Shown here in pieces: positions 35,444 to 45,619 of a DNA stretch of 64,000 bases. The position numbers and the translations under genes are program-made. Each line of letters starts with the position of its first letter. Within the stretch, counting starts at the first letter, position 1. The stretch covers positions 868,001 to 932,000 of the forward strand of contig NZ_QTJX01000002.1 in assembly GCF_003382275.1 (NCBI RefSeq), in the 5' to 3' direction. Below the pieces are notes generated by a model. The model worked only from the letters and a program-made list of their open reading frames with translations, was not told the DNA's origin and searched no databases. This DNA is from Flagellimonas nanhaiensis. GTDB taxonomy: Bacteria; Bacteroidota; Bacteroidia; Flavobacteriales; Flavobacteriaceae.

Positions 35444-36430
35444 ATGTCAGCAGCTATAGAACCCATATTACAAGAAAACAAGGATAGATTCGTCATTTTT
35501 CCAATACAGCACCATGACTTATGGGAATGGTATAAGAAACAAGAAGCATGTTTTTGGACTGCCGAAGAAATTGATCTTCATCAGGACTTGTCCGATTGGA
35601 ACACCAAATTAAATGATGATGAAAAATACTTTATCAAGCATATCCTTGCCTTTTTCGCTGCTTCTGATGGAATTGTAAATGAAAATCTAGCTGAGAATTT
35701 CGTGAACGAAGTGCAATACTCTGAGGCCAAGTTCTTTTATGGGTTCCAGATCATGATGGAGAACATCCACTCAGAAACCTATTCCTTGCTTATTGATACT
35801 TATGTGAAGGATGAAAAGGAAAAAAATGTGTTGTTCAAGGCAATTGAAAATTTTCCGGCCATAAAAAAGAAGGCAGATTGGGCCCTAAAATGGATTGAGT
35901 CCCCAAGTTTTGCAGAGCGACTGATTGCTTTTGCTGCTGTCGAGGGAATTTTCTTCTCAGGAGCTTTTTGCTCTATCTTTTGGTTGAAGAAAAGAGGCTT
36001 AATGCCTGGACTTACATTTTCCAATGAATTGATTTCAAGGGATGAGGGTATGCACTGTGACTATGCCGTGCACCTGCACAACAATCATTTGGTGAACAAG
36101 GTGCCCAAAGAAAGAATCAAAGAGATTATTGTGGACGCACTTAACATTGAAAGGGAATTCATCACAGAATCACTACCTGTGAGCCTGATTGGGATGAATG
36201 CCAAATTAATGACCCAGTACCTGGAGTTTGTAACAGACAGACTGTTGGTTGAACTACAGTGCGAAAAAGTATACAATGCCAGCAATCCATTTGACTTTAT
36301 GGATATGATTTCGCTTCAGGGCAAGACCAATTTCTTTGAAAAACGCGTGTCCGAATATCAAAAAGCAGGCGTTTTGAACACGGAAAAAGATTCTGATGCC
36401 CAAAAAATAAGTTTCGACGCGGACTTTTAG
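35444..36430 (+). CDS. nrdB: Ribonucleotide reductase class Ia, beta subunit
   Basis: A 328-aa R2 subunit that carries the di-iron tyrosyl radical for deoxyribonucleotide synthesis. By alignment with the eukaryotic-type R2 pattern the metal ligands are Asp75 ([10 protein letters not shown]), Glu106 and His109 ([10 protein letters not shown]), Glu167 (VEGIFF), Glu201 and His204 ([10 protein letters not shown]), and the radical tyrosine is Tyr113, so the enzyme appears intact. nrdA follows after 130 bp and is probably co-transcribed. The long leader with a terminator at 35187-35226 might affect its expression. Confidence 0.97.
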   Translation: MSAAIEPILQENKDRFVIFPIQHHDLWEWYKKQEACFWTAEEIDLHQDLSDWNTKLNDDEKYFIKHILAFFAASDGIVNENLAENFVNEVQYSEAKFFYGFQIMMENIHSETYSLLIDTYVKDEKEKNVLFKAIENFPAIKKKADWALKWIESPSFAERLIAFAAVEGIFFSGAFCSIFWLKKRGLMPGLTFSNELISRDEGMHCDYAVHLHNNHLVNKVPKERIKEIIVDALNIEREFITESLPVSLIGMNAKLMTQYLEFVTDRLLVELQCEKVYNASNPFDFMDMISLQGKTNFFEKRVSEYQKAGVLNTEKDSDAQKISFDADF

Positions 36431-36560
36431 ATAAAAAACATCCGAGACCCCTGCCCCAAGGAGTCAATGGACTTGACCTCAGGTGATGGACGTTTCCGCC
36501 ATTATCAAAATGCAAAAATGGTATAACCAACAAACGTATCACTAAAAATATTCGTAGCAC

Positions 36561-39038
36561 ATGTATGTAGTAAAAAGAGATGGAAGAAAGGAGCCAATGA
36601 TGTTCGACAAGATCACGGCTCGAGTTAGAAAACTTTGTTATGGCCTAAACGGCCTTGTAGATCCCGTTAAAGTGGCCATGAGGGTCATTGAAGGGCTGTA
36701 TGATGGGGTAACAACCTCCGAATTGGACAATTTGGCTGCCGAAATTGCGGCTACCATGACCACCACCCACCCGGATTATGCAAAGTTGGCTGCGCGAATC
36801 TCAGTTTCCAACCTACATAAAAACACCAAAAAATCCTTCTCCGAAACCATGAAGGATTTGTACGAATACGTTAATCCAAGAACAGGTAAAAAAGCTCCAT
36901 TGCTGTCTGATGAGGTGTTCAAGGTAATTTCTGAAAATGCCGAAAAACTGGACTCCACTATTATCTATAACCGAGATTTTGGCTACGACTATTTCGGGTT
37001 TAAGACGCTTGAACGTTCGTACCTGCTCAAGATAAACGGTAAGATTGCCGAAAGACCCCAGCACATGTTGATGAGGGTCGCGGTCGGCATCCACTTGGAT
37101 GATATAGACGCTGCAGTTGAGACTTATGAATTGATGTCTAAGAAGTACTTCACACATGCTACACCGACACTTTTCAACTCGGGAACACCCAAACCTCAAA
37201 TGTCTTCCTGTTTTCTTCTGGCAATGAAAGATGACAGTATTGATGGTATTTATGATACATTGAAGCAAACTGCAAAAATTTCCCAATCGGCCGGCGGAAT
37301 AGGCCTTTCAATTCATAATGTAAGAGCAACAGGGTCCTATATTGCGGGAACCAATGGCACATCCAACGGAATTGTACCTATGTTGCGTGTTTTTAATGAT
37401 ACCGCTCGCTACGTTGATCAAGGTGGTGGAAAAAGAAAAGGAAGTTTTGCCATCTATGTAGAACCATGGCATGCCGATATTTACGATTTCTTAGATCTTA
37501 AAAAGAACCACGGAAAGGAAGAAATGCGTGCACGCGATTTGTTCTATGCCATGTGGATTCCGGATTTGTTCATGAAACGAGTTGAAGCAGATGCCGAATG
37601 GACCTTGATGTGCCCAAATGAATGCCCTGATTTGTTCAATACACATAGTGAGGAATTCGAAGCACTTTATACAAAATATGAAGCTGAAGGAAAAGGTCGC
37701 AAGACTATCAAGGCCCGAGACCTTTGGGAAAAGATTTTGGAGTCCCAAATAGAAACAGGGACCCCATACATGTTGTACAAAGATGCGGCCAACAGAAAAA
37801 GCAACCAGAAAAATTTGGGGACCATACGATCCTCCAACCTATGTACGGAGATTTTGGAATATACTTCCCCAGACGAGGTGGCGGTTTGTAATCTGGCTTC
37901 CATTGCACTCCCAATGTTCGTGAAGAATGGAAAGTTTGACCATAAAGAACTTTTCAAAGTAACCAAAAGGGTAACCAAAAACTTGAATAAGGTCATAGAC
38001 CGTAACTACTATCCTGTAAAAGAGGCCGAAAATTCAAACATGAGGCACAGACCGGTAGGTTTAGGTGTTCAGGGGCTGGCAGATACCTTTATTATGCTTC
38101 GCTTGCCTTTTACCAGTGATGAGGCCAAACAATTGAACCAGGAGATTTTTGAAACGCTTTATTTTGCTGCGGTATCCGCTTCTGTGGAAGAAGCCAAAAC
38201 GGATGGAGTATACTCAAGCTATGAAGGTTCTCCCATTTCACAGGGAGAATTCCAGCACAACCTGTGGGGAATAAAAGATGAGGAACTATCAGGAAGATGG
38301 GATTGGGCCAAATTAAGGAAGGATGTCAAAAAGCATGGAGTAAGAAATTCACTTTTGGTTGCACCAATGCCCACGGCATCAACCTCGCAGATTTTAGGAA
38401 ATAACGAATGCTTTGAGCCCTATACTTCCAATATCTATACCCGAAGGGTATTATCAGGAGAATTTATTGTAGTAAACAAACACCTTCTGGAAGATTTGGT
38501 GAAACTGGGTCTTTGGAACGAGAGTCTAAAACAGGAATTGATGCGGGCCAATGGTTCCATTCAACACATCGATGTAATCCCAGAAGACATCAAAGAACTG
38601 TATAAGACAGTATGGGAACTCAGTATGAAGGATATTATTGACATGAGTAGACAGCGGGGCTATTTCATAGACCAGAGTCAGTCCTTGAACCTGTTCATGG
38701 AAAATGCCAACTATTCAAAGCTTACCTCCATGCATTTTTACGCATGGAAGAGCGGACTCAAAACAGGAATGTATTACTTAAGAACCAAAGCGGCAGTAGA
38801 TGCCATTAAGTTTACTTTGGACAATACCAAGAAGAAAGAAGTTCCGGTAAGCGTGGCCGCCGAAGCAGAGGCAGTAGCTGCGGCACCAAAAGCGGCAGAG
38901 GGCATTCAGGTGGAACCTACACCAGTAGAGCAACAAGATGTGGATGTCCAGCCAATGACTGCTGAGGAAATGAAAGAACTGATTGCACGGGCCAAAGAAG
39001 GCCAAGCGGACGATGACTGCTTAATGTGCGGATCATAG
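36561..39038 (+). CDS. nrdA: Ribonucleotide reductase class Ia, alpha subunit
   Basis: An 825-aa R1 subunit. The ATP-cone regulatory domain occupies residues 1 to about 90 ([17 protein letters not shown]). Catalytic residues are Cys217 and Cys443 (redox pair, in SSCFL and VAVCNL) with Asn426, Cys428 and Glu430 in NLCTEI; the C-terminal CLMC pair re-reduces the site. Between the barrel and CLMC is a linker of about 60 residues rich in Ala, Glu, Pro and Val ([17 protein letters not shown]), longer than in most homologues I know. Forms the active complex with nrdB upstream. Confidence 0.97.
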   Translation: MYVVKRDGRKEPMMFDKITARVRKLCYGLNGLVDPVKVAMRVIEGLYDGVTTSELDNLAAEIAATMTTTHPDYAKLAARISVSNLHKNTKKSFSETMKDLYEYVNPRTGKKAPLLSDEVFKVISENAEKLDSTIIYNRDFGYDYFGFKTLERSYLLKINGKIAERPQHMLMRVAVGIHLDDIDAAVETYELMSKKYFTHATPTLFNSGTPKPQMSSCFLLAMKDDSIDGIYDTLKQTAKISQSAGGIGLSIHNVRATGSYIAGTNGTSNGIVPMLRVFNDTARYVDQGGGKRKGSFAIYVEPWHADIYDFLDLKKNHGKEEMRARDLFYAMWIPDLFMKRVEADAEWTLMCPNECPDLFNTHSEEFEALYTKYEAEGKGRKTIKARDLWEKILESQIETGTPYMLYKDAANRKSNQKNLGTIRSSNLCTEILEYTSPDEVAVCNLASIALPMFVKNGKFDHKELFKVTKRVTKNLNKVIDRNYYPVKEAENSNMRHRPVGLGVQGLADTFIMLRLPFTSDEAKQLNQEIFETLYFAAVSASVEEAKTDGVYSSYEGSPISQGEFQHNLWGIKDEELSGRWDWAKLRKDVKKHGVRNSLLVAPMPTASTSQILGNNECFEPYTSNIYTRRVLSGEFIVVNKHLLEDLVKLGLWNESLKQELMRANGSIQHIDVIPEDIKELYKTVWELSMKDIIDMSRQRGYFIDQSQSLNLFMENANYSKLTSMHFYAWKSGLKTGMYYLRTKAAVDAIKFTLDNTKKKEVPVSVAAEAEAVAAAPKAAEGIQVEPTPVEQQDVDVQPMTAEEMKELIARAKEGQADDDCLMCGS

Positions 39039-39084
39039 TTTGTACTGAACTAATCAGTATGTGATAGTGTTTATTATTGATTAG

Positions 39085-39132
39085 ATACCTCGGAATGCCC
39101 ACCCCACCAAGAACGGCTTCCGAGGTATTTTT
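39085..39132 (+). terminator. Intrinsic terminator of nrdBA
   Basis: Perfect 11-bp stem ATACCTCGGAA (39085-39095)/TTCCGAGGTAT (39118-39128) with a 22-nt loop and a T-run. Confidence 0.8.
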
Positions 39133-39153
39133 GTGTTGAGGTACGAAAACAAA

Positions 39154-39178
39154 AAAACCTCCTTAAAAAGGAGGTTTT
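39154..39178. terminator. Bidirectional terminator between convergent units
   Basis: AAAACCTCCTT (39154-39164)/AAGGAGGTTTT (39168-39178), with A-rich sequence on the left and T-rich on the right, so it works on both strands. It closes nrdBA rightward and the GMC/subunit 3 unit leftward. Confidence 0.88.
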
Positions 39179-39201
39179 CTCTATTTTCAAAGTTTTAGTT
39201 T

Positions 39202-39855
39202 TTAGAGCGACCAGGCTTTACCTCCTGTAAGCTCGTTTACGTCCCCACAAGCGACGTACTCGCCTGGTATGGGGAGATAGGCCAAAACCTCTTCTCCAAT
39301 GTACTTAGAAGACTTGTAGGCCCAAGTAGAAATATCGCGTACATTTTGAGCAAATGTGAAACAAGCGACTTCTTCATCCAACTCGGCATCTCCACCTTCC
39401 ATTTTGACTTTCATGTACTCTTCAATGGCCTTTTGCTGAGCTTCTTCCTCCTCATCTGTTCTTTTGCTCAGATATTTGGTAAGGGCAGCTTCAAAATCTT
39501 CGCCCTCGATATCCATTAAAGATTCTTTTCCGGAACCTGCCAAGACCTTGCCCATAAATTTATCCATGACCATGGTCATAAAGCCTTGCTGTTCTTCTGG
39601 CAAGACACTTTTGGCAAACTCATCAATAAAAACATGAACGTTGAGCTCAGTGGCCGAAGGAGTATCTGTTTTGGGCAAGATAACATCCACCATTTGTGCC
39701 AAGGCATACCCTTTGTCCTGTTCAAAATGGCTGGGAACCCAATTTGCATAGGCAGGCTTTCCCTTACAACTTTGCAAAACTCCGAGTAGCGTTGGGGTGG
39801 CAACGGCATAACCGAATACCATACCCATATTCTTAAGTGCTGATCGTCTTTCCAT
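39202..39855 (-). CDS. Gluconate 2-dehydrogenase subunit 3-like protein
   Basis: A 217-aa small subunit of a membrane or periplasmic GMC dehydrogenase. The N-terminus ERRSALKNMGMVFGYAVATP is a Tat-like leader ending in a lipobox-like LQSC (Cys29). The body has WVPSHFEQDKGYALAQMVDVILPKTDTPSA, typical of the subunit 3 family (PF13618). Its start codon shares one base with the stop of the GMC gene (TAATG), giving translational coupling. In related enzymes the small subunit supplies the export signal for a signal-less GMC partner. No cytochrome c subunit is in the window. Confidence 0.92.
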   Translation of the reverse strand: MERRSALKNMGMVFGYAVATPTLLGVLQSCKGKPAYANWVPSHFEQDKGYALAQMVDVILPKTDTPSATELNVHVFIDEFAKSVLPEEQQGFMTMVMDKFMGKVLAGSGKESLMDIEGEDFEAALTKYLSKRTDEEEEAQQKAIEEYMKVKMEGGDAELDEEVACFTFAQNVRDISTWAYKSSKYIGEEVLAYLPIPGEYVACGDVNELTGGKAWSL

Positions 39856-41573
39856 TAGATATTTCCTTTTTTAAGTTCTTGAGCGGCATGGTTGGCGGCC
39901 CTTGCCGTAAAAGCCATATAGGTCAAAGATGGATTTACACAACTTGCAGAGGTCATAAATGCTCCATCTGTAACATATACATTTTTGCAAGTGTGTACTT
40001 GGTTGTATCCATTTACTACCGAAGTCTTGGGGTCACGTCCCATACGGGCAGTTCCCATTTCATGTATTCCAAGACCCAGGGCATACGGGCGATCATAGGG
40101 CTCAATATCCCTGGCGCCAGCTTTTTCAAGCATTTGTACCGCCTGATCTTGCATATCCTTTCTCATGTTCAATTCGTTCTGCTTGATTTCGGCATCAAAA
40201 GTAACCGTAGGCAGTCCCCATTGGTCCTTTTGGTCGTAATCCAGAATCATTTTGTTGTCGTGATAGGGGAGGATTTCACCAAACGCCAACATATTCATGT
40301 TCCATCCTCCAGGACTTAAGACAGCGTCTTTATATCCTTTTCCAAAGGAAGCTTCGGCAACCATTTCTTCATAGTCCCCTCTTCCGGCTCCACCCTGGTA
40401 ACCATATCCTCTGGTAAAGTCCTTCATGTCAGAAGCACCTCCCAAGTTTCGGAACCTTGGAATATAAATGCCATTGGGCTTTCTTCCTTTGTAGTATTTG
40501 TCATCAAACCCGTCCATTTTACCCCTTGCACCAACCAAAAAGTGATGGTCCATGATGTTGTGTCCAAGTTCTCCTGAGTCATTACCCAATCCATTGGGGA
40601 ATCTATCTGACTTGGATTGCATCAATATGGAAGTAGAGGCTACAGCCGAAGCACACAAGAAAATCACCTTGGCTTTGAACTCATAAGTTTCCTTGGTTTC
40701 CCTGTCTATTACTTTAACACCGGTTGCCTTTTGGGTATCTGGGTCGTAAATGATTTCGTGTACAATGGAATCCGGTCTTAGGGTCATGTTTGCGGTTCGC
40801 TCGGCCGCTGGAAGCGTTGAGGACAAACTGCTGAAATAAGCTCCAAAAGGACATCCCCTGATACATCGGTTCCTGAATTGACAACGTACTCGTCCGTTGC
40901 CATCAAATTTTTTGTCACTGTTGATGTGGGCAACCCGTCCGGCTGTAATGACCCTTCCATCAAAACCTTCTGCCACTTTTTCGCGAACATGTTGTTCAAC
41001 ACAGTTAAGTTCCATCATGGGTTCAAATTGCCCATCTGGCAATTGGGGAAGTCCCAAAAGTTCCCCAGAAACACCAATATATGATTCAACCTTGTCGTAC
41101 CAAGGCGCAATATCTTTATAACGAACCGGCCAGTCTACTGCAATACCTTCCTTCTTGTTGGCATCAAAATCCAAATCACTCCATCTATAACTGTGTCTTC
41201 CCCACATAATGGAACGTCCACCAACATGGTAACCGCGCATCCAATCAAATCTTTTTACTTCGTTGTAAGGATGGTCCACATCGTCTACAAACCAGAAATG
41301 ATGAGGTGCTTTTACGGTGTATCCTGTTCTGGCCTGCTTTTCCTGTCTGGCCACCATTTCTTTGGGCAATTCCCCTCCATGGGGAAAATCCCAAGGGTCA
41401 TCTTGGGCGGTCTTATAGTCTTCTCTATGTTTGACCATAGGACCACGTTCCAGGACCAAGGTCTTGAGGCCATTCTCACAGAGTTCCTTAGCGGCCCAAC
41501 CCCCGCTAATACCTGTTCCTACTACAATGGCATCGTAAGATTCTTGCTCCTGATTGTAATAAAATTTGCTCAT
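39855..41573 (-). CDS. GMC-family FAD-dependent sugar dehydrogenase, copy 1
   Basis: A 572-aa flavoprotein. FAD-binding GTGISGGWAAKELCENG and LVLERG are at the N-terminus (no signal peptide). A cysteine pair CIRGCPFGAYFSS follows near residue 240; the C-terminal catalytic part has GLGIHEMGTARMG (His) and SCVNPSLTYMAF (Asn), the His/Asn pair of the superfamily. With the coupled subunit 3 it resembles glucoside 3-dehydrogenases and gluconate or sorbitol dehydrogenases. Position beside TIM-barrel and DUF1080 genes supports oxidation of glycosides at C3, an inference. Confidence 0.93.
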   Translation of the reverse strand: MSKFYYNQEQESYDAIVVGTGISGGWAAKELCENGLKTLVLERGPMVKHREDYKTAQDDPWDFPHGGELPKEMVARQEKQARTGYTVKAPHHFWFVDDVDHPYNEVKRFDWMRGYHVGGRSIMWGRHSYRWSDLDFDANKKEGIAVDWPVRYKDIAPWYDKVESYIGVSGELLGLPQLPDGQFEPMMELNCVEQHVREKVAEGFDGRVITAGRVAHINSDKKFDGNGRVRCQFRNRCIRGCPFGAYFSSLSSTLPAAERTANMTLRPDSIVHEIIYDPDTQKATGVKVIDRETKETYEFKAKVIFLCASAVASTSILMQSKSDRFPNGLGNDSGELGHNIMDHHFLVGARGKMDGFDDKYYKGRKPNGIYIPRFRNLGGASDMKDFTRGYGYQGGAGRGDYEEMVAEASFGKGYKDAVLSPGGWNMNMLAFGEILPYHDNKMILDYDQKDQWGLPTVTFDAEIKQNELNMRKDMQDQAVQMLEKAGARDIEPYDRPYALGLGIHEMGTARMGRDPKTSVVNGYNQVHTCKNVYVTDGAFMTSASCVNPSLTYMAFTARAANHAAQELKKGNI

Positions 41574-41708
41574 TTATTAGTATTGTTTAGTTGCTAAATG
41601 TATTAATTATTAAATTAATTTTCTACATTTAAACCCTATGTTTATTGAGAATTCGTTACTATAACGTTGTAGTTTTTAGAATCACCATAATTTACCAATC
41701 CACATATC

Positions 41709-42707
41709 ATGAAGAGAAAAAATTTCATTAGAAATGCAGCCCAAGTAGGAATTGCACTTTTATTATTGGGAACTTACGCCTGTAAACAAAATCAAAAAAA
41801 AGAGGGAGAAGCCAGCGATGTTGCCCAAGTTGAACCAGAGGTTGTAGAACCGACACTCAAACTGTCATTGGCACAATGGTCAATACATAAAATGATATGG
41901 GAAGAAGGATTAGATCCGTATCAATTTGCAGCAAAAGCAAAAGGTTGGGGCTTTGAAGGGTTGGAGTACGTAAGTGGCTTATACTATCAAGAACTTGAAA
42001 AGGATAATTTTTCTGAGGCAGCCATGAAATCATTTGTGGATAAAAGTAATGCCGAAGCAGAAAAACACGGCATGAAAAATCTTCTTATTATGATTGATGG
42101 CCAAGGAGCTATCGCTGCTGAAGACGCTGAAGAAAGAAAAGCAGCAGTTGAAAACCACTATAAGTGGGTAGACGCGGCAGCGGCCATGGGATGCCACTCC
42201 ATTAGGGTAAACCTTCAAGGAAGTATGGACCCGGAGACATGGGTAGAGGCTTCTGTGGATGGACTTACCCAATTATCCACCTATGCAAAAGACAAAAATG
42301 TAAACGTCATTGTTGAGAATCATGGAGGTCCCTCATCCAATGCAGAATGGTTGGCCAATGTGATGAAAAAAGTGAACATGGACAATTGCGGTACGCTTCC
42401 AGACTTTGGTAATTTTTGTGTGAAGCGCAAAGATGGCTCTTACTATGGCTCAGAATGTATTGAGGAATACGACAAGTACAAAGGGGTTGAGGAATTGATG
42501 CCATTTGCAAAAGCAGTTAGCGCCAAGTCTTACAATTTTGATGAAGAGGGAAATGAGACCGTAATAGATTTTGGCAAAATGATAAAAATAGTCGATGATG
42601 CCGGATACGAAGGTTTCATTGGGGTTGAATATGAAGGAAGCGAACTAAGTGAAGAGGAGGGCATTCTTGCGACAAAGGACTTGTTGTTGAAGCACATAGG
42701 AGCATAG
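41709..42707 (+). CDS. Sugar phosphate isomerase/epimerase-like TIM-barrel lipoprotein
   Basis: A 332-aa protein with a lipoprotein-type signal (basic KRKNFIRNAAQ, hydrophobic GIALLLLG, then TYAC, Cys25), so it is probably outside the cytoplasm. The rest is a xylose-isomerase-like TIM barrel (PF01261): SLAQWSIHKMI, VIVENHGGPSSN (metal Glu and His), GTLPDFGNF and FIGVEYEG. Relatives act as 3-keto-glycoside or 2-hydroxy-3-keto-glucal hydratases or epimerases beside DUF1080 and GMC genes, rather than on sugar phosphates. It leads a rightward unit of five genes. Confidence 0.9.
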   Translation: MKRKNFIRNAAQVGIALLLLGTYACKQNQKKEGEASDVAQVEPEVVEPTLKLSLAQWSIHKMIWEEGLDPYQFAAKAKGWGFEGLEYVSGLYYQELEKDNFSEAAMKSFVDKSNAEAEKHGMKNLLIMIDGQGAIAAEDAEERKAAVENHYKWVDAAAAMGCHSIRVNLQGSMDPETWVEASVDGLTQLSTYAKDKNVNVIVENHGGPSSNAEWLANVMKKVNMDNCGTLPDFGNFCVKRKDGSYYGSECIEEYDKYKGVEELMPFAKAVSAKSYNFDEEGNETVIDFGKMIKIVDDAGYEGFIGVEYEGSELSEEEGILATKDLLLKHIGA

Positions 42708-42725
42708 GCTCAGAAGAACACGTTT

Positions 42726-43169
42726 ATGAAGGGATTTCTACAGCAACTTTTTGACTATAACTTTTTTTGCAATAAAAAGTTGATAGAGCAGTCTATTGCG
42801 CTTAAGGAAGTCCCGCAGGAATCGCAAAAGTTATTTAGCCATATCCTTAATGCACATCATATTTGGAATCATCGCATTCTTGAAGAAGACTCCAAGTTTG
42901 GGGTTTGGCAGGAACACGATTTGGATACCTGGCAAGACCTGCATTATGATAACCAACGTACTTCTTTCGAAATAATAACAAATACAGAGGATTTTGGAAA
43001 ACGGATTGCCTACGAAAACAGTGAAGGCAGGGCCCACGCCAATGAGCTCAAGGATATCCTGGTTCATATCGTTAACCATTCCACCCATCACCGAGGTCAG
43101 ATTTTGACCAATTTTAGGGAGTCGGGAATTGTGCCGGAACCCTTGGACTACATTTTTTATAAAAGATAA
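42726..43169 (+). CDS. DinB-like four-helix protein
   Basis: A 147-aa DinB/YfiT-type protein. The metal-binding histidines are visible in HILNAHHIWNHRIL and HIVNHSTHHRGQ, as in the family's three-His site. DinB-like enzymes include thiol-dependent transferases; which reaction is used here is unknown. It lies 18 bp after the TIM-barrel gene and 7 bp before a transporter gene, inside the sugar cluster. Confidence 0.88.
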   Translation: MKGFLQQLFDYNFFCNKKLIEQSIALKEVPQESQKLFSHILNAHHIWNHRILEEDSKFGVWQEHDLDTWQDLHYDNQRTSFEIITNTEDFGKRIAYENSEGRAHANELKDILVHIVNHSTHHRGQILTNFRESGIVPEPLDYIFYKR

Positions 43170-43176
43170 TTTTAAT

Positions 43177-44406
43177 ATGACACTTAAGACAAAGTTTCAG
43201 CTTTCTTTCATGATGTTTCTGGAGTTCTTCATCTGGGGAGGCTGGTTTGTTACTTTGGGCACTTTTTTGGGAAACAATTTAAATGCCAATGGAGGTGAGA
43301 TTGCGCAGGCTTTTTCAACCCAATCGTGGGGAGCCATCATAGCTCCTTTTATCATTGGCCTTATTGCAGACCGCTATTTTAATGCCGAACGGATATTGGG
43401 AATTCTTCATTTACTTGGAGCATTTTTGATGTACCAAATGTATAATGCAGATGGATTTTCTGTGTTTTACCCCTATGTGCTGGGTTATATGATCATTTAT
43501 ATGCCCACTTTGGCCCTGGTGAACTCCATTTCGTTCAACCAGATGTCCGATCCTGCCAAAGAGTTTTCCCCTATTCGGGTTTTTGGAACTATAGGTTGGA
43601 TAGTTGCCGGTCTTGTCATCAGCTATGCATTTTTATGGGATTCTCCTGAGGGAATCCAATCGGGCATGCTAAAGAACACCTTTTTAATGGTGGCTATTGC
43701 TTCAGCTTTACTCGGGATATTTAGTTTCACTTTGCCCAAAACTCCTCCAAGGGTAAAAAAAGATGAAAAAGTAAGTGTTTCGAGGCTCTTGGGTTTGGAT
43801 GCTTTAAAGCTGTTGAATGACAGGAATTTCTTGATATTTTTCTTTTCATCAGTCCTGATTTGTATTCCCTTGGCGTTTTACTATCAGAATGCCAATCCAT
43901 TCCTGTCCGAGATTGGAATGCAGAATCCAACTGGAAAAATGACCATTGGTCAGGCCTCTGAAGTTGTTTTTATGCTATTGCTACCGTACTTCTTTAAGAA
44001 GTATGGCTTCAAAAAAACAATAATGGCGGGCATGTTGGCATGGACATTACGCTATTTGTTGTTTGCCTATGGCAATGCCGGTGAGATGGCATTTATGTTG
44101 CTGACGGGAATTGCACTGCACGGCATATGCTATGACTTTTTCTTCGTATCCGGCCAAATATATACCGACTCAAAAGCTGGTGAAAAATATAAGAGCGCAG
44201 CGCAGGGACTCATTACCTTGGCCACTTATGGAGTAGGGATGTTGATCGGATTCTGGATTGCAGGTAAAATCACGGACATGTACCTAATTTCAGAAAATGT
44301 ACACAACTGGGAGAAAATCTGGATTATACCATCGCTTTTTGCTTTGGTAGTACTCTTTTTGTTCATGATCCTATTTAAAAAGGAAGAGGTTTCCTATAAA
44401 TCGTAA
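43177..44406 (+). CDS. Nucleoside:H+ symporter-type MFS transporter
   Basis: A 409-aa MFS protein with about 12 membrane helices. Motifs MMFLEFFIWGGWFVTLGTFL, FIIGLIADRYF and VFGTIGWIVAGL are hallmarks of the NupG/nucleoside H+ symporter group, of which many Bacteroidota members sit in sugar clusters and may take other substrates. Start ATG 43177 is chosen because the longer frame from 43129 overlaps the DinB gene. It is followed by a second MFS gene after 24 bp. Substrate inferred to be a sugar or nucleoside. Confidence 0.9.
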   Translation: MTLKTKFQLSFMMFLEFFIWGGWFVTLGTFLGNNLNANGGEIAQAFSTQSWGAIIAPFIIGLIADRYFNAERILGILHLLGAFLMYQMYNADGFSVFYPYVLGYMIIYMPTLALVNSISFNQMSDPAKEFSPIRVFGTIGWIVAGLVISYAFLWDSPEGIQSGMLKNTFLMVAIASALLGIFSFTLPKTPPRVKKDEKVSVSRLLGLDALKLLNDRNFLIFFFSSVLICIPLAFYYQNANPFLSEIGMQNPTGKMTIGQASEVVFMLLLPYFFKKYGFKKTIMAGMLAWTLRYLLFAYGNAGEMAFMLLTGIALHGICYDFFFVSGQIYTDSKAGEKYKSAAQGLITLATYGVGMLIGFWIAGKITDMYLISENVHNWEKIWIIPSLFALVVLFLFMILFKKEEVSYKS

Positions 44407-44430
44407 CTAAACCAAAAACTAATATCAACC

Positions 44431-45606
44431 ATGGAAAACGTTAACAAGAATCGATTATTTGTAGCATCATGTATAGCCTTGCTGGTCACGGCTATGACTT
44501 TTGCCATACGGGCACGACTGGAAACGGTCTTTGGTCCTGAAGGTATAGGACTGACCCTGGAACAGATAGGATGGGCCTTTACACCTGCGTTTTTTGGATT
44601 TACCCTGGCCATGATCTTTGGTGGAATCTTAGTGGACACCTTAGGGATTAAAAAAATTACATGGTTGGCCTTTATTACCCATGCCATTGGGATAACATGG
44701 ACTTTGTTGGCAAGAGACCAGACCTCACTTTTTTTGGCAACCCTTTTTGTGGGTATAGGAAATGGAATGGTGGAAGCCGCGCTCAACCCGATGATTGCTT
44801 CAATGTATTCGGAGAATAAAACCAAAATGCTGAACAGGTTCCACATATGGTTCCCAGGGGGAATTGTTATTGGATCTATAGTGGGTTGGTTGATTATGGA
44901 TGTCCTTGGCCTTAGCTGGCAGATTATGGTAGGAGTACTTTATATTCCATTGGTAATATATGGTCTTATGTTTTGGGGGCAACTTTTTCCTGTTACCGAA
45001 AGGGTGAAACTTGGGGTGAGCAATAAGAAAATGTTCGCCAGTGTTGCAAAGCCGTTGTTCATTTTTATGGTCATTTGCATGTTTCTGACCGCTGCCACCG
45101 AATTGGGCACCAACCAGCGAATAGAGTCCTTATTAAAATCTACCGTTGCTGTTCCGTTATTGGTATTGGCTTTTATAAATGGCATTATGGCGGCCGGACG
45201 AGCCTTTGCGGGTCAGGTGGTCCACAAGTTAAAGCCTGAAGGGATGTTACTTTTCTCAGCGGTCTTTGCTTTTCTAGGTCTGTGGTTGCTTACCATAACC
45301 AGTGGTCCAATGACATTTTTTGCAGCGGCCGTTTTTGCAGTAGGAATCACGTTCTTTTGGCCTACAATGCTTTCCTTTGTGGCTGAATATATACCTGAGA
45401 GTGGAGCTTTGGGACTGTCCATAATGGGAGGGGCCGGAATGTTCTCGGTTTCCTTGATTTTACCGATTATGGGAAATATTATTGACAACGCAAGTGCTAA
45501 TGATGCACTTAAAATCATGTCGGCCTTACCGGCAATTCTTATTGTTCTGTTCATAGCATTGAACGTATATATGAGAAAAAGAAAAACTAACACAAAAGCA
45601 GCTTAA
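44431..45606 (+). CDS. MFS transporter
   Basis: A 391-aa major facilitator with about 12 helices (FVASCIALLVTAMTFAIRA at the start, GGILVDTLGIKK in loop 2-3, MVEAALNPMIASMYSE). It resembles sugar transporters of the FucP-like group but no substrate residue set is readable. In the same rightward unit as a TIM-barrel protein, a nucleoside-type symporter and the Gfo/Idh oxidoreductase (14 bp downstream), so import of the cluster's substrate or product is likely. Confidence 0.88.
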   Translation: MENVNKNRLFVASCIALLVTAMTFAIRARLETVFGPEGIGLTLEQIGWAFTPAFFGFTLAMIFGGILVDTLGIKKITWLAFITHAIGITWTLLARDQTSLFLATLFVGIGNGMVEAALNPMIASMYSENKTKMLNRFHIWFPGGIVIGSIVGWLIMDVLGLSWQIMVGVLYIPLVIYGLMFWGQLFPVTERVKLGVSNKKMFASVAKPLFIFMVICMFLTAATELGTNQRIESLLKSTVAVPLLVLAFINGIMAAGRAFAGQVVHKLKPEGMLLFSAVFAFLGLWLLTITSGPMTFFAAAVFAVGITFFWPTMLSFVAEYIPESGALGLSIMGGAGMFSVSLILPIMGNIIDNASANDALKIMSALPAILIVLFIALNVYMRKRKTNTKAA

Positions 45607-45619
45607 AAAAGAAAAACAA

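Noticed and set aside
36431-36560. Regulatory hairpin between nrdB and nrdA (GTCAA/TTGAC)
   Set aside because: Only a 5-bp arm pair without T-tract; more likely chance within a co-transcribed spacer.
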